Shown here piece after piece: positions 26,234 to 34,465 of a stretch of 64,000 bases of DNA. How positions within the stretch are numbered: the stretch's first letter is position 1; every line of letters begins with the position of its first letter. The stretch spans positions 1-64,000 of the forward strand of contig JAKQDD010000171.1 of NCBI GenBank assembly GCA_029556615.1, read 5' to 3'. The stretch comes from Verrucomicrobiota bacterium. Lineage in GTDB: Bacteria; Verrucomicrobiota; Verrucomicrobiia; Limisphaerales; J093. The position numbers were made by a program, and so were the translations under genes. The notes under the pieces are model-generated. The model was given only the letters and a program-made list of their open reading frames with translations, searched no databases and was not told the origin of the DNA.

Positions 26234-27742
26234 ATGCCGGGTTTGATCGCCATCGTGGGCCGTCCGAACGTGGGGAAGTCAGCGCTGTTCAATCGCATCG
26301 TTGGACGGCGCATCGCCATCGTCCATGACCAGCCAGGGGTGACCCGGGACCGGATCAGTGCGGAAGCCGAATGGCGCGGCCGTCCTTTCACGCTCGTTGA
26401 CACGGGCGGGATCGGCTTGTCTCAGGGGGAGAAGGCCGACAACGCGATCACGCGGGCGGCGATCGAGCAGGTGAATCTGGCGTTGGAAGCTGCCGACGTG
26501 ATTCTCTGGGTGGTTGACATTCGCGAGGGGATCGTCCCGCTGGACCGGGAGGTGGCAGAACGGTTGCGCCGGTCGGGGAGGCGCGTGCTGCTCGTGGTCA
26601 ACAAGGCGGACCACACGGACACGGAAGCCGGACTGTCGGAGTTCTCCGAACTGGGTTTTGAACCGGTGTTTCCCGTGTCCGCGATTCACGGGCGCGGGAT
26701 CCGGCCGCTGCTGGATGCCGCAGTCCGCGGGCTGCCGGCTCCGGCCGCCGCGCCGGATCCAGCCGCTCCCGGCGCGCCGGCGGAGACTGCTCCGCTCAAG
26801 CTGGCCATCGTGGGCCGGCCCAACGTCGGCAAGTCGTCCCTGGTGAACGCGCTCACCCGATCCCAGCGGGTGATTGTCAGCCCCGTGCCGGGCACCACGC
26901 GCGACGCGGTGGATGTGCCGCTCGAGATCGAGACCGACGGCCGAAGGGAACGCTGGCTGCTCATCGATACCGCCGGGATCCGCAAGACCCGCCGGGTGTC
27001 CGATTCCATCGAGTTCTTTAGCGTCAAGCGGGCGGAAGATTCGATTGACCGCTGCGACGTCGTCGTCTTCGTCCTGGATGCGGAGTCGGGGATCCTCGAA
27101 CAGGACAAGAAGATTGCGGACCGGATTGTGGCGGCGGGGAAGGGTTGCCTGCTGGTGATCAACAAGTGGGATCTCTTCCAGGAGCACGTGCAGCAGGCTC
27201 AGGCCAAAGACCGCGGCCGGACCCGGCCGTCGAGGTCGGACCCCGAAGCGCCTCCGCACTCACTGGCCGCTTTTGGCCGATGGGTCCAGGAGCGGCTGTT
27301 CTTCCTGGATTACGCGCCGGTGGTGTTCACCTCGGCGCAGACCGGCTTCAATCTGGACCGGTTGCTCGAAGCCGTCCGCTACATCGCCGCCCAACTCGGA
27401 CAGCGGATCCCGACCGCGCTCCTGAACCGGACGCTCCGCGACGCGATCGAACGGCGCCAACCGGTGAGCGCCACCGGGGCGCGTTTGAAGTTCTTCTACG
27501 CGACCCAGACGCGGCATTCGCCGCCCACCTTCCTGCTCTTCGTCAACCGCGACGAACTGTTCTCGAAAGCCTACGAGAAATACCTGGCCGGCGAACTGCG
27601 CCGCGCCTTTGGCTACGAAGGGTGCCCGATTCACCTCCGGGCCCGGCCCCGACCCGGCGAGGCGCGCATCAGACCGATGAAGCATGCAGTCCAGAAGAAG
27701 CGTCGGGGGAGAGCGGGGCACCCTGCCTCCGCGCCTCGCTAG
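26234..27742 (+). CDS. der: Ribosome biogenesis GTPase Der (EngA)
   Basis: This double-GTPase is needed for 50S ribosome assembly (502 residues). The first G domain has GRPNVGKS at 8-15 and DTGGIG; the second has GRPNVGKS at 194-201, DTAGIRKTRRV and NKWDLF; the KH-like domain follows (about 380-480). The family-typical end is ...GYEGCPIHLRARPRP. The last 27 or so codons, including the TAG stop, come from repeat P2 and encode a basic tail (KHAVQKKRRGRAGHPASAPR). A start further upstream is not supported; ATG 26234 gives MPGLIAIVGRPNVGKS. Confidence 0.95.
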   Translation: MPGLIAIVGRPNVGKSALFNRIVGRRIAIVHDQPGVTRDRISAEAEWRGRPFTLVDTGGIGLSQGEKADNAITRAAIEQVNLALEAADVILWVVDIREGIVPLDREVAERLRRSGRRVLLVVNKADHTDTEAGLSEFSELGFEPVFPVSAIHGRGIRPLLDAAVRGLPAPAAAPDPAAPGAPAETAPLKLAIVGRPNVGKSSLVNALTRSQRVIVSPVPGTTRDAVDVPLEIETDGRRERWLLIDTAGIRKTRRVSDSIEFFSVKRAEDSIDRCDVVVFVLDAESGILEQDKKIADRIVAAGKGCLLVINKWDLFQEHVQQAQAKDRGRTRPSRSDPEAPPHSLAAFGRWVQERLFFLDYAPVVFTSAQTGFNLDRLLEAVRYIAAQLGQRIPTALLNRTLRDAIERRQPVSATGARLKFFYATQTRHSPPTFLLFVNRDELFSKAYEKYLAGELRRAFGYEGCPIHLRARPRPGEARIRPMKHAVQKKRRGRAGHPASAPR

Positions 27743-27800
27743 AGTCCTCGACTTGCGGAGAATGGGGGCAACAGGTCAAGTTGGGTCCCTGCCGTTCCAG
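27657..27800. repeat. Composite P2-P1 repeat inserted across two gene ends (locus 3)
   Basis: P2 (27657-27741, GCGAGGCGCGC to GCGCCTCGCTAG) lies in the 3' end of der. The partial P1 that follows (27739-27800, TAGAGTCCTCGAC to CCCTGCCGTTCCAG) lacks its right inverted end. Its core contains the TGA stop and last codons of the nuclease-like gene on the opposite strand. Confidence 0.9.
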
Positions 27801-28366
27801 ACGCCCAGTCGCCGCTCCCGGGCGTAGCGTTCCGCCCGCTGCAGCCGGTACTGATCCTTCAGGGGCAAACCCCGGATTTGACCGGGCGCGAATCGGCCGT
27901 GGCCCTCGCCGAGCATGGCCTCGTTGACGTTGGTCTGGGCGGTCCGAACCAGCCCGAGGCCGGTCCGCGTCTGGGGGTTGGCCAGGGTCACTGCGATCAC
28001 GACGTTGGTGCCGAGCACCCATCGGCCAAGGGCGTCGGCCGCGGCCTTGGCCTCTGTCTGCTCCTTCGGGCTGGCGTTGGGCCCGGCCCGGGGCGCTTCG
28101 ACCCCGGCAAGCCCGTAGTTGAACAGCCATCCCCGATCATCGCGCACTTGCACGCTGCTCCCGGTATGAATCCTCACAACGCGTCCCGAGAGCTCTCCGA
28201 TCGGTTGCCGGGCCTCCGGCGTCCGATGCCACCAGAGTCTCGCCATGTCCACCGCCGGTTCGAGGGCGGCCCGGTGCTGGAACACGAACGCCGCAACCCC
28301 GAGCCACAGGCACCAGAACAAGCCCACCAGGAGCCGGTGGAGAAACCAGAACAATCCCGTCTTCAC
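27776..28366 (-). CDS. Degenerate staphylococcal-nuclease-like membrane protein
   Basis: This is a 196-residue protein with an N-terminal transmembrane helix (about 10-30) and an SNase-like OB domain (ELSGRVVRIHTGSSVQVRDDRG to the end, with NVNEAMLGEGHGRF and QRAERYARERRLGVWNG). In the active-site loop the family's R-x3-I/V-D-x-P-E is YGLAGVEAPR: Arg is Gly, Asp is Glu and Glu is Arg, so hydrolysis is unlikely. The last few residues (NGRDPT) are encoded by repeat P1. The ATG overlaps the upstream stop by 4 bases. It is the third gene of the pilT unit. Confidence 0.7.
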   Translation of the reverse strand: MKTGLFWFLHRLLVGLFWCLWLGVAAFVFQHRAALEPAVDMARLWWHRTPEARQPIGELSGRVVRIHTGSSVQVRDDRGWLFNYGLAGVEAPRAGPNASPKEQTEAKAAADALGRWVLGTNVVIAVTLANPQTRTGLGLVRTAQTNVNEAMLGEGHGRFAPGQIRGLPLKDQYRLQRAERYARERRLGVWNGRDPT

Positions 28367-29058
28367 GGCGTCCCTCCCGGATCGGGTTTCTGATCCGACG
28401 GCTGCTCCCCGCGGTCCGGCGGCTTCGCCGGCGATTCTCCGGCGTCGAAGAGCCGGATCCGCTCATTCCGCTGGAGGCCTGGGGGCGAGGAGGGCGGAAC
28501 GGCCAGCGTGGGCGCATCGGGCCTGGCGGCCTTCTCGATCGACATCAGGACGAGTTGGACTTCGGGATTCGGATGGCGGGGCGGGACGACCCCGTGATCC
28601 TTCAGGATCTGATGGGCGCGGATGCACTGTCGGGTGTTGCTGAAGCGATAGACCTCGCGCGCGTAGATCCGTTCCAGCCACGATCCGGGCCGGGCATGGT
28701 CGAGGCCGGTGATGAAGGGCGCGGGCGAATCGGGGTGGCGGACGCCCTCGATGAAGCAGAGCCAGCGCACCCAGCGGATCCGGCCCCGCCGGGCGAACCA
28801 GCGGATCACCCGCATCAGGCGGCCGCCGGCTTCGGCGCAGGCGGTGTCGGTGATCACGCCGGTGAGCGGGTCGGCGAGCTTCGTCCCCAGCCAGGGGGCC
28901 CAGGCGATTGCGGCAAGGAAGCCCACCACCACGCAGTAGGCGAGCCAGAAGGCGTTCGTGAGATCGCCCGTGGCGGGGGCGGCCTCGGCGTTGCGCGCCG
29001 CCTGCATGAGGCCGTAGGCCAGTCCCACCGTCAGCACAATGCGAATCAGTGCCAGCAT
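28363..29058 (-). CDS. Membrane protein of unknown function
   Basis: This is a 231-residue protein with two N-terminal transmembrane helices (about 4-24 and 36-60), a short basic cytoplasmic region rich in Trp and Arg (RWFARRGRIRWVRWL), a helical stretch with NTRQCIRAHQILKDHG that recalls a repeat motif, and a Pro-rich C-terminus. No family was recognised. It starts 4 bases after pilT and ends overlapping the nuclease-like gene, so the three are cotranscribed. A role in pilus or surface function is possible by context only. Confidence 0.7.
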   Translation of the reverse strand: MLALIRIVLTVGLAYGLMQAARNAEAAPATGDLTNAFWLAYCVVVGFLAAIAWAPWLGTKLADPLTGVITDTACAEAGGRLMRVIRWFARRGRIRWVRWLCFIEGVRHPDSPAPFITGLDHARPGSWLERIYAREVYRFSNTRQCIRAHQILKDHGVVPPRHPNPEVQLVLMSIEKAARPDAPTLAVPPSSPPGLQRNERIRLFDAGESPAKPPDRGEQPSDQKPDPGGTP

Positions 29059-29062
29059 GACG

Positions 29063-30244
29063 TCATCGGTTCTGACGCAGAATCGGCGCCGGGCTGTGGA
29101 ACCCGCGCAGGGTCATCTCGAGGCGGTGACGGTTGACCGCGTAGGTCAGGGCGGTCTCCCGGGTGATCACGCCGGCGGCAAGCAACTCGGTCAGGTACTG
29201 GTCGAACGAGTGCATTCCCTCGTGGACGGCGGCCTCCATGATGCCGGTCAGGAGCGTGAGATCGTTCGCCGCCACTGCGTCCTGGATCCCGCGGTTGCGC
29301 CGCATGACCTCGACGCAGGGGGTGCGCGTGCCCTGCACGTTCGGGAGCAGGCGTTGGCAGACCATCGCGTTCAGGTTGCGCGCCAGCAACCCGCTCAAAC
29401 CGTCCTGTTCTCCGACGGGGTAGTGCTCCCGCAACCGCCCGATCGCCTGGGCGACCGAATCCGCATGCAGCGTGCTGAGCACGAGGTGGCCTGTCTCCGC
29501 CGCCTGCATCGCGGCGAAGATGCTCTCCCGGTCGCGGATCTCGCCCACAAAAATGACGTTGGGATCCTGCCGCATGGCATTCCGGATGCCGTCGGCAAAC
29601 GACGCGGTGTCGAGCCCCACTTCCCGCTGTTCGAATTGGGCGCATCGATCGGTGAATATGTACTCGATCGGATCCTCGATCGTGATGATCCGACAGGCGC
29701 GGGTCTCGTTAAGTTCCTGAATCAGGGCGCGGACGGTTGTGCTCTTCCCCTGCCCTGCCGGGCCGGTGACCAGCACCAGGCCGCGCGGTTCGTCGACCAG
29801 GGTTCGCAATGATTCGGGCAACTGCAGGTCCCGGAGGCGGAACTGCTGGGGCGGCACGGTGCGAAAGGAGAACGACTGCCGGCCGAGTTGCTTGCTGAAA
29901 TTGGCGCGGTACCGCAGCGGGCCATGGTAGAAACTCAGGTCCACCTCCCGCTCCTGTTCAATGCGCTGGCAGAGCGTGGGTGAGAAAGTCTCCTCGAAAG
30001 CCCGATACAGGCCGTCGTCGGTCGGCGCCGGGAAGGTCTCGGCAGGCACCCGCGTCAGCCGGCCCTGCACGCGCAGGGCATACGGTTTTCCGGCCTGGCC
30101 ATGCAGGTCGGATGCCCCCTGCGCTTCGCACCAGGCCAGCAGCCGGCTCAAGGCCGTTCCCGGATGCACCGTCTCCGCCGGCACCCCGGTCAAATGGCGC
30201 CAGGCGCGGGCCCCCGAGGGCGTGTGCGGCGGCGAACTGTCCAT
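29063..30244 (-). CDS. PilT/PilU-like type IV pilus retraction ATPase
   Basis: This is a secretion-superfamily ATPase of 393 residues. The N-terminal domain carries the ASDLH motif; the core has Walker A GPAGQGKST at 160-168, the Asp box ITIEDPIEYIF, Walker B NVIFVGEIRD and the His-box TGHLVLSTLHADS. PilT-type motors power pilus retraction in the cytoplasm. The ATG at 30244 follows GGGAGAG at good spacing; 30301 is an alternative. Walker A reads GQGKS instead of the usual GSGKS. It leads the three-gene unit down to the nuclease-like gene; no other pilus assembly genes are nearby, although pseudopilins are. Confidence 0.88.
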   Translation of the reverse strand: MDSSPPHTPSGARAWRHLTGVPAETVHPGTALSRLLAWCEAQGASDLHGQAGKPYALRVQGRLTRVPAETFPAPTDDGLYRAFEETFSPTLCQRIEQEREVDLSFYHGPLRYRANFSKQLGRQSFSFRTVPPQQFRLRDLQLPESLRTLVDEPRGLVLVTGPAGQGKSTTVRALIQELNETRACRIITIEDPIEYIFTDRCAQFEQREVGLDTASFADGIRNAMRQDPNVIFVGEIRDRESIFAAMQAAETGHLVLSTLHADSVAQAIGRLREHYPVGEQDGLSGLLARNLNAMVCQRLLPNVQGTRTPCVEVMRRNRGIQDAVAANDLTLLTGIMEAAVHEGMHSFDQYLTELLAAGVITRETALTYAVNRHRLEMTLRGFHSPAPILRQNR

Positions 30245-30352
30245 GGCGTGCTCTCCCGGTTCCACGGAGATCACTGTCGCGAGGATCCAGCCAAAATGCA
30301 ATCCCCCGGATTTCAGGCTTGTTTCCGGGCCGCTCTCCGAAAATCCTATTCC

Positions 30353-33300
30353 ATGCGTTGTTCATCCTGGCTCGCCCGGTGGGGAGTGTGGTACTGCGGT
30401 TTGCTGGCGCTTTGGACTCTGCCGCTCGAACCCGCCGCGGGAGAGGCCCGTCTGCTGCGGTTCCCGGCGATCCACGGGGATCAGATTGTCTTCGGCTACG
30501 CCGGCGATCTTTACACCGTGCCCTCGACAGGCGGCGTCGCCCGCCGCCTCACCAGCGACGAGTCGAGCTACGAGATGTTCCCGCGCTTTTCCCCGGATGG
30601 CCAGTGGCTGGCGTTCAATGCGCAATACGACGGCAACACCGAGGTCTATGTCATGCCCGCCCAGGGAGGACCGCCGCGCCGCCTGACGTACACCGCCACC
30701 CTGGAACGCGATGACGTCGCGGACCGCATGGGTCCGAACAACATCGTCCTCACCTGGCGCGACGCGAACACCATCGTTTACCGCTCCCGGCGGATCCAGT
30801 GGAATGCCTGGAAGGCGAATCTCACCCTCGCGCGGCTCGACGGCGGTTCGCCCGAGGTCCTGCCTCTCCCGCGCGGCGGTTGGTGCTCCTTCTCCCCCGA
30901 CGGCAAGCGCCTCGCCTACAACCGCGTCTTCCGCGAGTTTCGCACCTGGAAGCGCTACCGCGGCGGCCAGGCGGACGAGATCTGGATCCATGACTTCGAG
31001 CGAAAGACGACGGAGAAACTCACCGACAACCCCGCCCAGGACCTCTTCCCCATGTGGCACGGGGATCGGATCTACTTCGTCTCGGAGCGGGATGACAACC
31101 GGCAGGCCAATCTCTACGTCCACGACCTCAAGACCGGCCAGGTCCGACAACTCACCCGATTCACCGAGTTCGCCGTGAAGTTCCCGTCGCTCGGTCCCGA
31201 CGCCATCGTGTTCGAAAACGGCGGGTTCATCCACCGGTTCGACTTCGCCACCGAACAGGCCACCCGCGTTCCAATCGAGATCCGCGAAGACTTCGCCATC
31301 GGCCGCGGTGGACTTCGCGATGTCAGCCGCAGCGTCTCGAGCTACGACATCGCCCCCGATGGCGCCCGGGCCGTGTTCGGGGCCCGGGGCGACATCTTCA
31401 CCGTGCCGGCCAAGAACGGCCCGACGCGCAACCTGACCCAGACCCCTGGCGTCCACGAGCGCGGCGCGACCTGGTCGCCCGACGGCCGGTTCATTGCCTA
31501 CGTCTCCGACGCGTCCGGCGAGACCGAGATCTGGATCCGGCCCCAGGATGGCAGCGGCGAACCCACCCAGCTCACCCAGAACGCCGATACCTACAAGTAC
31601 CAGCCCGTCTGGTCTCCCGACTCGAAGCACCTCCTCTGGGGGGACAAGAAGAACCGCCTCCAGTGCGTCGAGGTCGAGTCCCGCACCGTCACCGTCGTCG
31701 ACCAAAGCGCTGCCTGGGAAATCGTCGACTTCTGCTGGTCGCCCGACAGCCAGTGGATCGCCTACACCCGCCCCGAGGAACGACGGTTCCCCAACATCTG
31801 GATCTACTCTGTCGCTGACCGCGCCAAGACCCAGGTCACCGACGGCTGGTTCGACGTCGGCCAGCCCGAATTCAGCGCCGACGGCAAATACCTCTTCTTC
31901 GTCTCCGAACGGACCTTCAATCCCAACTACGGCCAGACCGAGTGGAACCATGTCTACGACAATATGGCCAACATCTACTTCGTAACGCTCACCAAGGACG
32001 CCAAGTCCCCCTTTGCGCCCAAGAGCGACGAGGTCAAGGTGAAGAAGGACACCCCGGCGGACACCGCCAAACCCGACGCCACGCCGCCCAAGGACCCCGC
32101 GGGTGCCCCTGATGCCAAGCCCGCCGCCGATGCCGCCAAGGGGGATCAGGCGAAGGCCGACGAGGCCAAGGCCGATGCCGCCAAGGACGACAAGAAGAAG
32201 GATGAAAAGAAGGAGGAGAAGAAGGTCGCGGTCAAGGTCGACGCGGACGGTCTCCAGGGGCGTATCGCGTCTCTGCCGCTGCCAGCCTCGACCTACGGCC
32301 AGCTCACGTCCGTCGGCGAAAAACTCTACTACGTCCGCAAGGGCAAGCTGTATGTCTACGACTTCGAGAAGGAAAAGGAGACCGAGCTCGGCGACCATGG
32401 CGGGTACCGCGTCTCCGCCGATCGCAAGAAGATGCTCGTCTCGGGAGGCGGCTACGCCATCATCGACCTGCCCACGGGCAAGATCGATACCAAGGAGAAG
32501 ACCCTCAACCTCGGCGACCTGAAGGTCCAGCTCGATCGCCGGGCGGAGTGGAGTCAGATCTACGCGGAATGCTGGCGGCAAATGCGGGACTTCGTCTATG
32601 ACCCGAACCTGCACGGGGTCGACTGGCCAGCGATGCGCAAGCGCTACGAACCCCTGCTCGCTCACGTCCAACATCGGGCCGACCTGACGTACGTCATCGG
32701 CGAAATGATCGGCGAGATCAACCTCGGCCACTGCTACGTGGGCGGCGGCGACATGCCCAAGGCGGAGCGCATCCCCCTCGGCCTCCTCGGGGCCACGCTG
32801 GTCCGCCATCAGCCGTCCGGATTCTACCAGATCACCAGCATCCTCCCCGGCCAGAACTGGGACAAGAAACTCCGCTCGCCCCTCACCGAGATCGGCGTGA
32901 ACGTCCGACCCGGGGATTATCTCGTGGCCATCGACGGCCGGCCCACGGATGCCATGGTGGATGTCTACGCCGCGCTGGTCGGGAAGGCGGACCGGCAGGT
33001 CACGCTGCGGGTCAACAGCGAGCCCAAGGCCGAGGGGGCCCGGGATGAAGTGGTCGTGCCCATCGACGACGAGCAACCCCTCTACTACCTCAAGTGGGTG
33101 CTCGATAACATCGCCACCGTCAGCAACGCCACCGACGGCAAGGTCGGCTATGTCCACGTGCCCGACATGGGCGTGCCCGGCCTCAACGAGTTCGCCAAGT
33201 TTTACTACCCGCAGCTTCACAAGGAAGCCCTGATCGTGGATTGCCGCGCCAACGGCGGCGGCAATGTCTCCCCCATGATCATCGAGCGCCTCCGACGCGA

Positions 33301-33745
33301 GCCGGCCATGTGGACCATCGCCCGCAACGGCGCCGTCAATGTCGATCCCTCCGGTCAGGTCCTCGGACCCAAGATCCTGCTCCTCGACCAGTTCTCGGCC
33401 TCGGACGGCGACATCGTGGGCTATCGCTTCCGCAAGCACGGCCTCGGACCCATCATCGGTATGCGCAGCTGGGGCGGCGTCGTCGGCATCCGCGGGAGCC
33501 TGCCCCTGCTCGACGGCGGGACTCTCAACCGGCCCGAGTTCTCCCGGTTCGACCTCGATGCCAAGGAGTGGATCATGGAAGGCGTGGGCGTCGAGCCTGA
33601 CATCGTCGTCGACAATGACCCGGCCCATGAATTCGAGGGAACCGACGATCAACTGCTGCGGGCAATCGAGGAGATCCGGAAGCTCATGGAACAGAATCCG
33701 GTCAAGATCCCCACGCCGCCGCCCTATCCCAACAAGAGCAAGTAG
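30353..33745 (+). CDS. Tricorn-like S41 protease with PD40 propellers
   Basis: This is a 1130-residue exported protease. Signal-like N-terminus (about 1-30), then two TolB/PD40 beta-propellers (about 35-550, repeated FSPDGQWLAF, WSPDGRFIAYVS, WSPDSKHLLW), a very basic K/D/A-rich linker (about 553-635), a core with INLGHCYVGGG (His of the charge relay), a PDZ domain (about 785-880) and the S41 catalytic block. S1017-D1018 in DQFSASDGDIVGYRF align with the nucleophile region of tricorn, and a Glu in MEGVGVEPDIVVD is the likely relay Glu. Tricorn-type enzymes trim peptides released by larger proteases. It is transcribed divergently from pilT. Confidence 0.9.
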   Translation: MRCSSWLARWGVWYCGLLALWTLPLEPAAGEARLLRFPAIHGDQIVFGYAGDLYTVPSTGGVARRLTSDESSYEMFPRFSPDGQWLAFNAQYDGNTEVYVMPAQGGPPRRLTYTATLERDDVADRMGPNNIVLTWRDANTIVYRSRRIQWNAWKANLTLARLDGGSPEVLPLPRGGWCSFSPDGKRLAYNRVFREFRTWKRYRGGQADEIWIHDFERKTTEKLTDNPAQDLFPMWHGDRIYFVSERDDNRQANLYVHDLKTGQVRQLTRFTEFAVKFPSLGPDAIVFENGGFIHRFDFATEQATRVPIEIREDFAIGRGGLRDVSRSVSSYDIAPDGARAVFGARGDIFTVPAKNGPTRNLTQTPGVHERGATWSPDGRFIAYVSDASGETEIWIRPQDGSGEPTQLTQNADTYKYQPVWSPDSKHLLWGDKKNRLQCVEVESRTVTVVDQSAAWEIVDFCWSPDSQWIAYTRPEERRFPNIWIYSVADRAKTQVTDGWFDVGQPEFSADGKYLFFVSERTFNPNYGQTEWNHVYDNMANIYFVTLTKDAKSPFAPKSDEVKVKKDTPADTAKPDATPPKDPAGAPDAKPAADAAKGDQAKADEAKADAAKDDKKKDEKKEEKKVAVKVDADGLQGRIASLPLPASTYGQLTSVGEKLYYVRKGKLYVYDFEKEKETELGDHGGYRVSADRKKMLVSGGGYAIIDLPTGKIDTKEKTLNLGDLKVQLDRRAEWSQIYAECWRQMRDFVYDPNLHGVDWPAMRKRYEPLLAHVQHRADLTYVIGEMIGEINLGHCYVGGGDMPKAERIPLGLLGATLVRHQPSGFYQITSILPGQNWDKKLRSPLTEIGVNVRPGDYLVAIDGRPTDAMVDVYAALVGKADRQVTLRVNSEPKAEGARDEVVVPIDDEQPLYYLKWVLDNIATVSNATDGKVGYVHVPDMGVPGLNEFAKFYYPQLHKEALIVDCRANGGGNVSPMIIERLRREPAMWTIARNGAVNVDPSGQVLGPKILLLDQFSASDGDIVGYRFRKHGLGPIIGMRSWGGVVGIRGSLPLLDGGTLNRPEFSRFDLDAKEWIMEGVGVEPDIVVDNDPAHEFEGTDDQLLRAIEEIRKLMEQNPVKIPTPPPYPNKSK

Positions 33746-33754
33746 CAAGCACCA

Positions 33755-33967
33755 AAGCGGCTGGGGACAGCACTTCCGCCTTCGCCCGGACTTCGGCCTT
33801 CCTCGAAGGACTGAGTCGCCAGGCTACGGCGGGACAGGCCAAGACGCTATCGCGCGGATCAGGGGGCCGTGGCGCGAGCGCCAGCTTTTGATCGGGTCGG
33901 GTGCCGGGGATTGCGCCCCGGCACCCTCCCACACCACCGGACGTGCGCCGGCCCTCCGGCGCTTTCC
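33755..33967. repeat. Family A repeat, copy 5, with an inverted second start
   Basis: A forward family A copy (33755-33890, CTTCCGCCTTCGCCCGGACTT to AAGACGCTATCGCGCGGATC) is followed by a hairpin (GTGCCGGGG/CCCCGGCAC at 33900-33925). At 33943-33967 the reverse complement of the family's GCGCCGGAGGGCCGGCGC start appears. Thus two A elements meet head to head. No gene lies between 33746 and 34144. Confidence 0.75.
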
Positions 33968-34058
33968 ACTCGAGATTGGCGCCCAGCGCTTCCAGGATCC
34001 AGACACGGCGCAGTCTCTTCTCCTGCCCTCGTTTGGGCGCGGTTTTGAGTTTCTAGTG

Positions 34059-34147
34059 TAGAGTCCTCGACGGAAGGTGGGGAGGCCTGGAACGGCAGGG
34101 GCCAAACTTGACCTGTTGACCCCATATTCCACAAGTCGAGGACTCTA
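34059..34147. repeat. Palindromic repeat P1 alone (locus 4)
   Basis: It has full inverted ends TAGAGTCCTCGAC and GTCGAGGACTCTA with the core CTTGACCTGTTGACC and GGAGGCCTGGAACGGC. The right end contains the TAG stop (34145-34147) of the small membrane protein gene on the minus strand. Confidence 0.9.
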
Positions 34148-34435
34148 GAGCCGCATCAGGAGCAGCACCACCAGGAACACGATCGTCAGCATGATCCAAA
34201 TGGGCAATCCCTCGCACAGGAACCAAACCCGGAACCGCCGGATGCTGCGATGCCGCTCCCGGAAGATCAGGCAGGTCAGGAGCATGGCTGCAATCGGTGC
34301 CAGGAGCAACCAAACGTCCCGGTTCGACAGCGGACCCCAAGGGACCGCCACCTGCATGCAGAGCATCGCCATGGTCATGGTGTGGCGTCCACCATACCCC
34401 TCCTCCACCGGGAATCCACCCGAAATCGGCTGCAA
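34145..34435 (-). CDS. Small two-helix membrane protein
   Basis: This protein has up to 96 residues, with two hydrophobic helices (VWLLLAPIAAMLLTCLIF and LPIWIMLTIVFLVVLLLM) linked by a basic loop (RERHRSIRRFRVW). The true start may be an internal ATG (34381), since the first 18 residues look non-native. It lies 30 bases downstream of the LamG gene. The stop codon is provided by repeat P1. No family was recognised. Confidence 0.55.
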   Translation of the reverse strand: MQPISGGFPVEEGYGGRHTMTMAMLCMQVAVPWGPLSNRDVWLLLAPIAAMLLTCLIFRERHRSIRRFRVWFLCEGLPIWIMLTIVFLVVLLLMRL

Positions 34436-34465
34436 TCGGTAACGTCGGTCGCCGCACTGCGCCCG

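Noticed and set aside
30362-33748. An 1128-residue minus-strand frame opposite the tricorn-like gene
   Set aside because: Composition (repeated V/D/G/L, no domains) is that of an antisense shadow; the plus-strand gene has clear propeller and S41 motifs.
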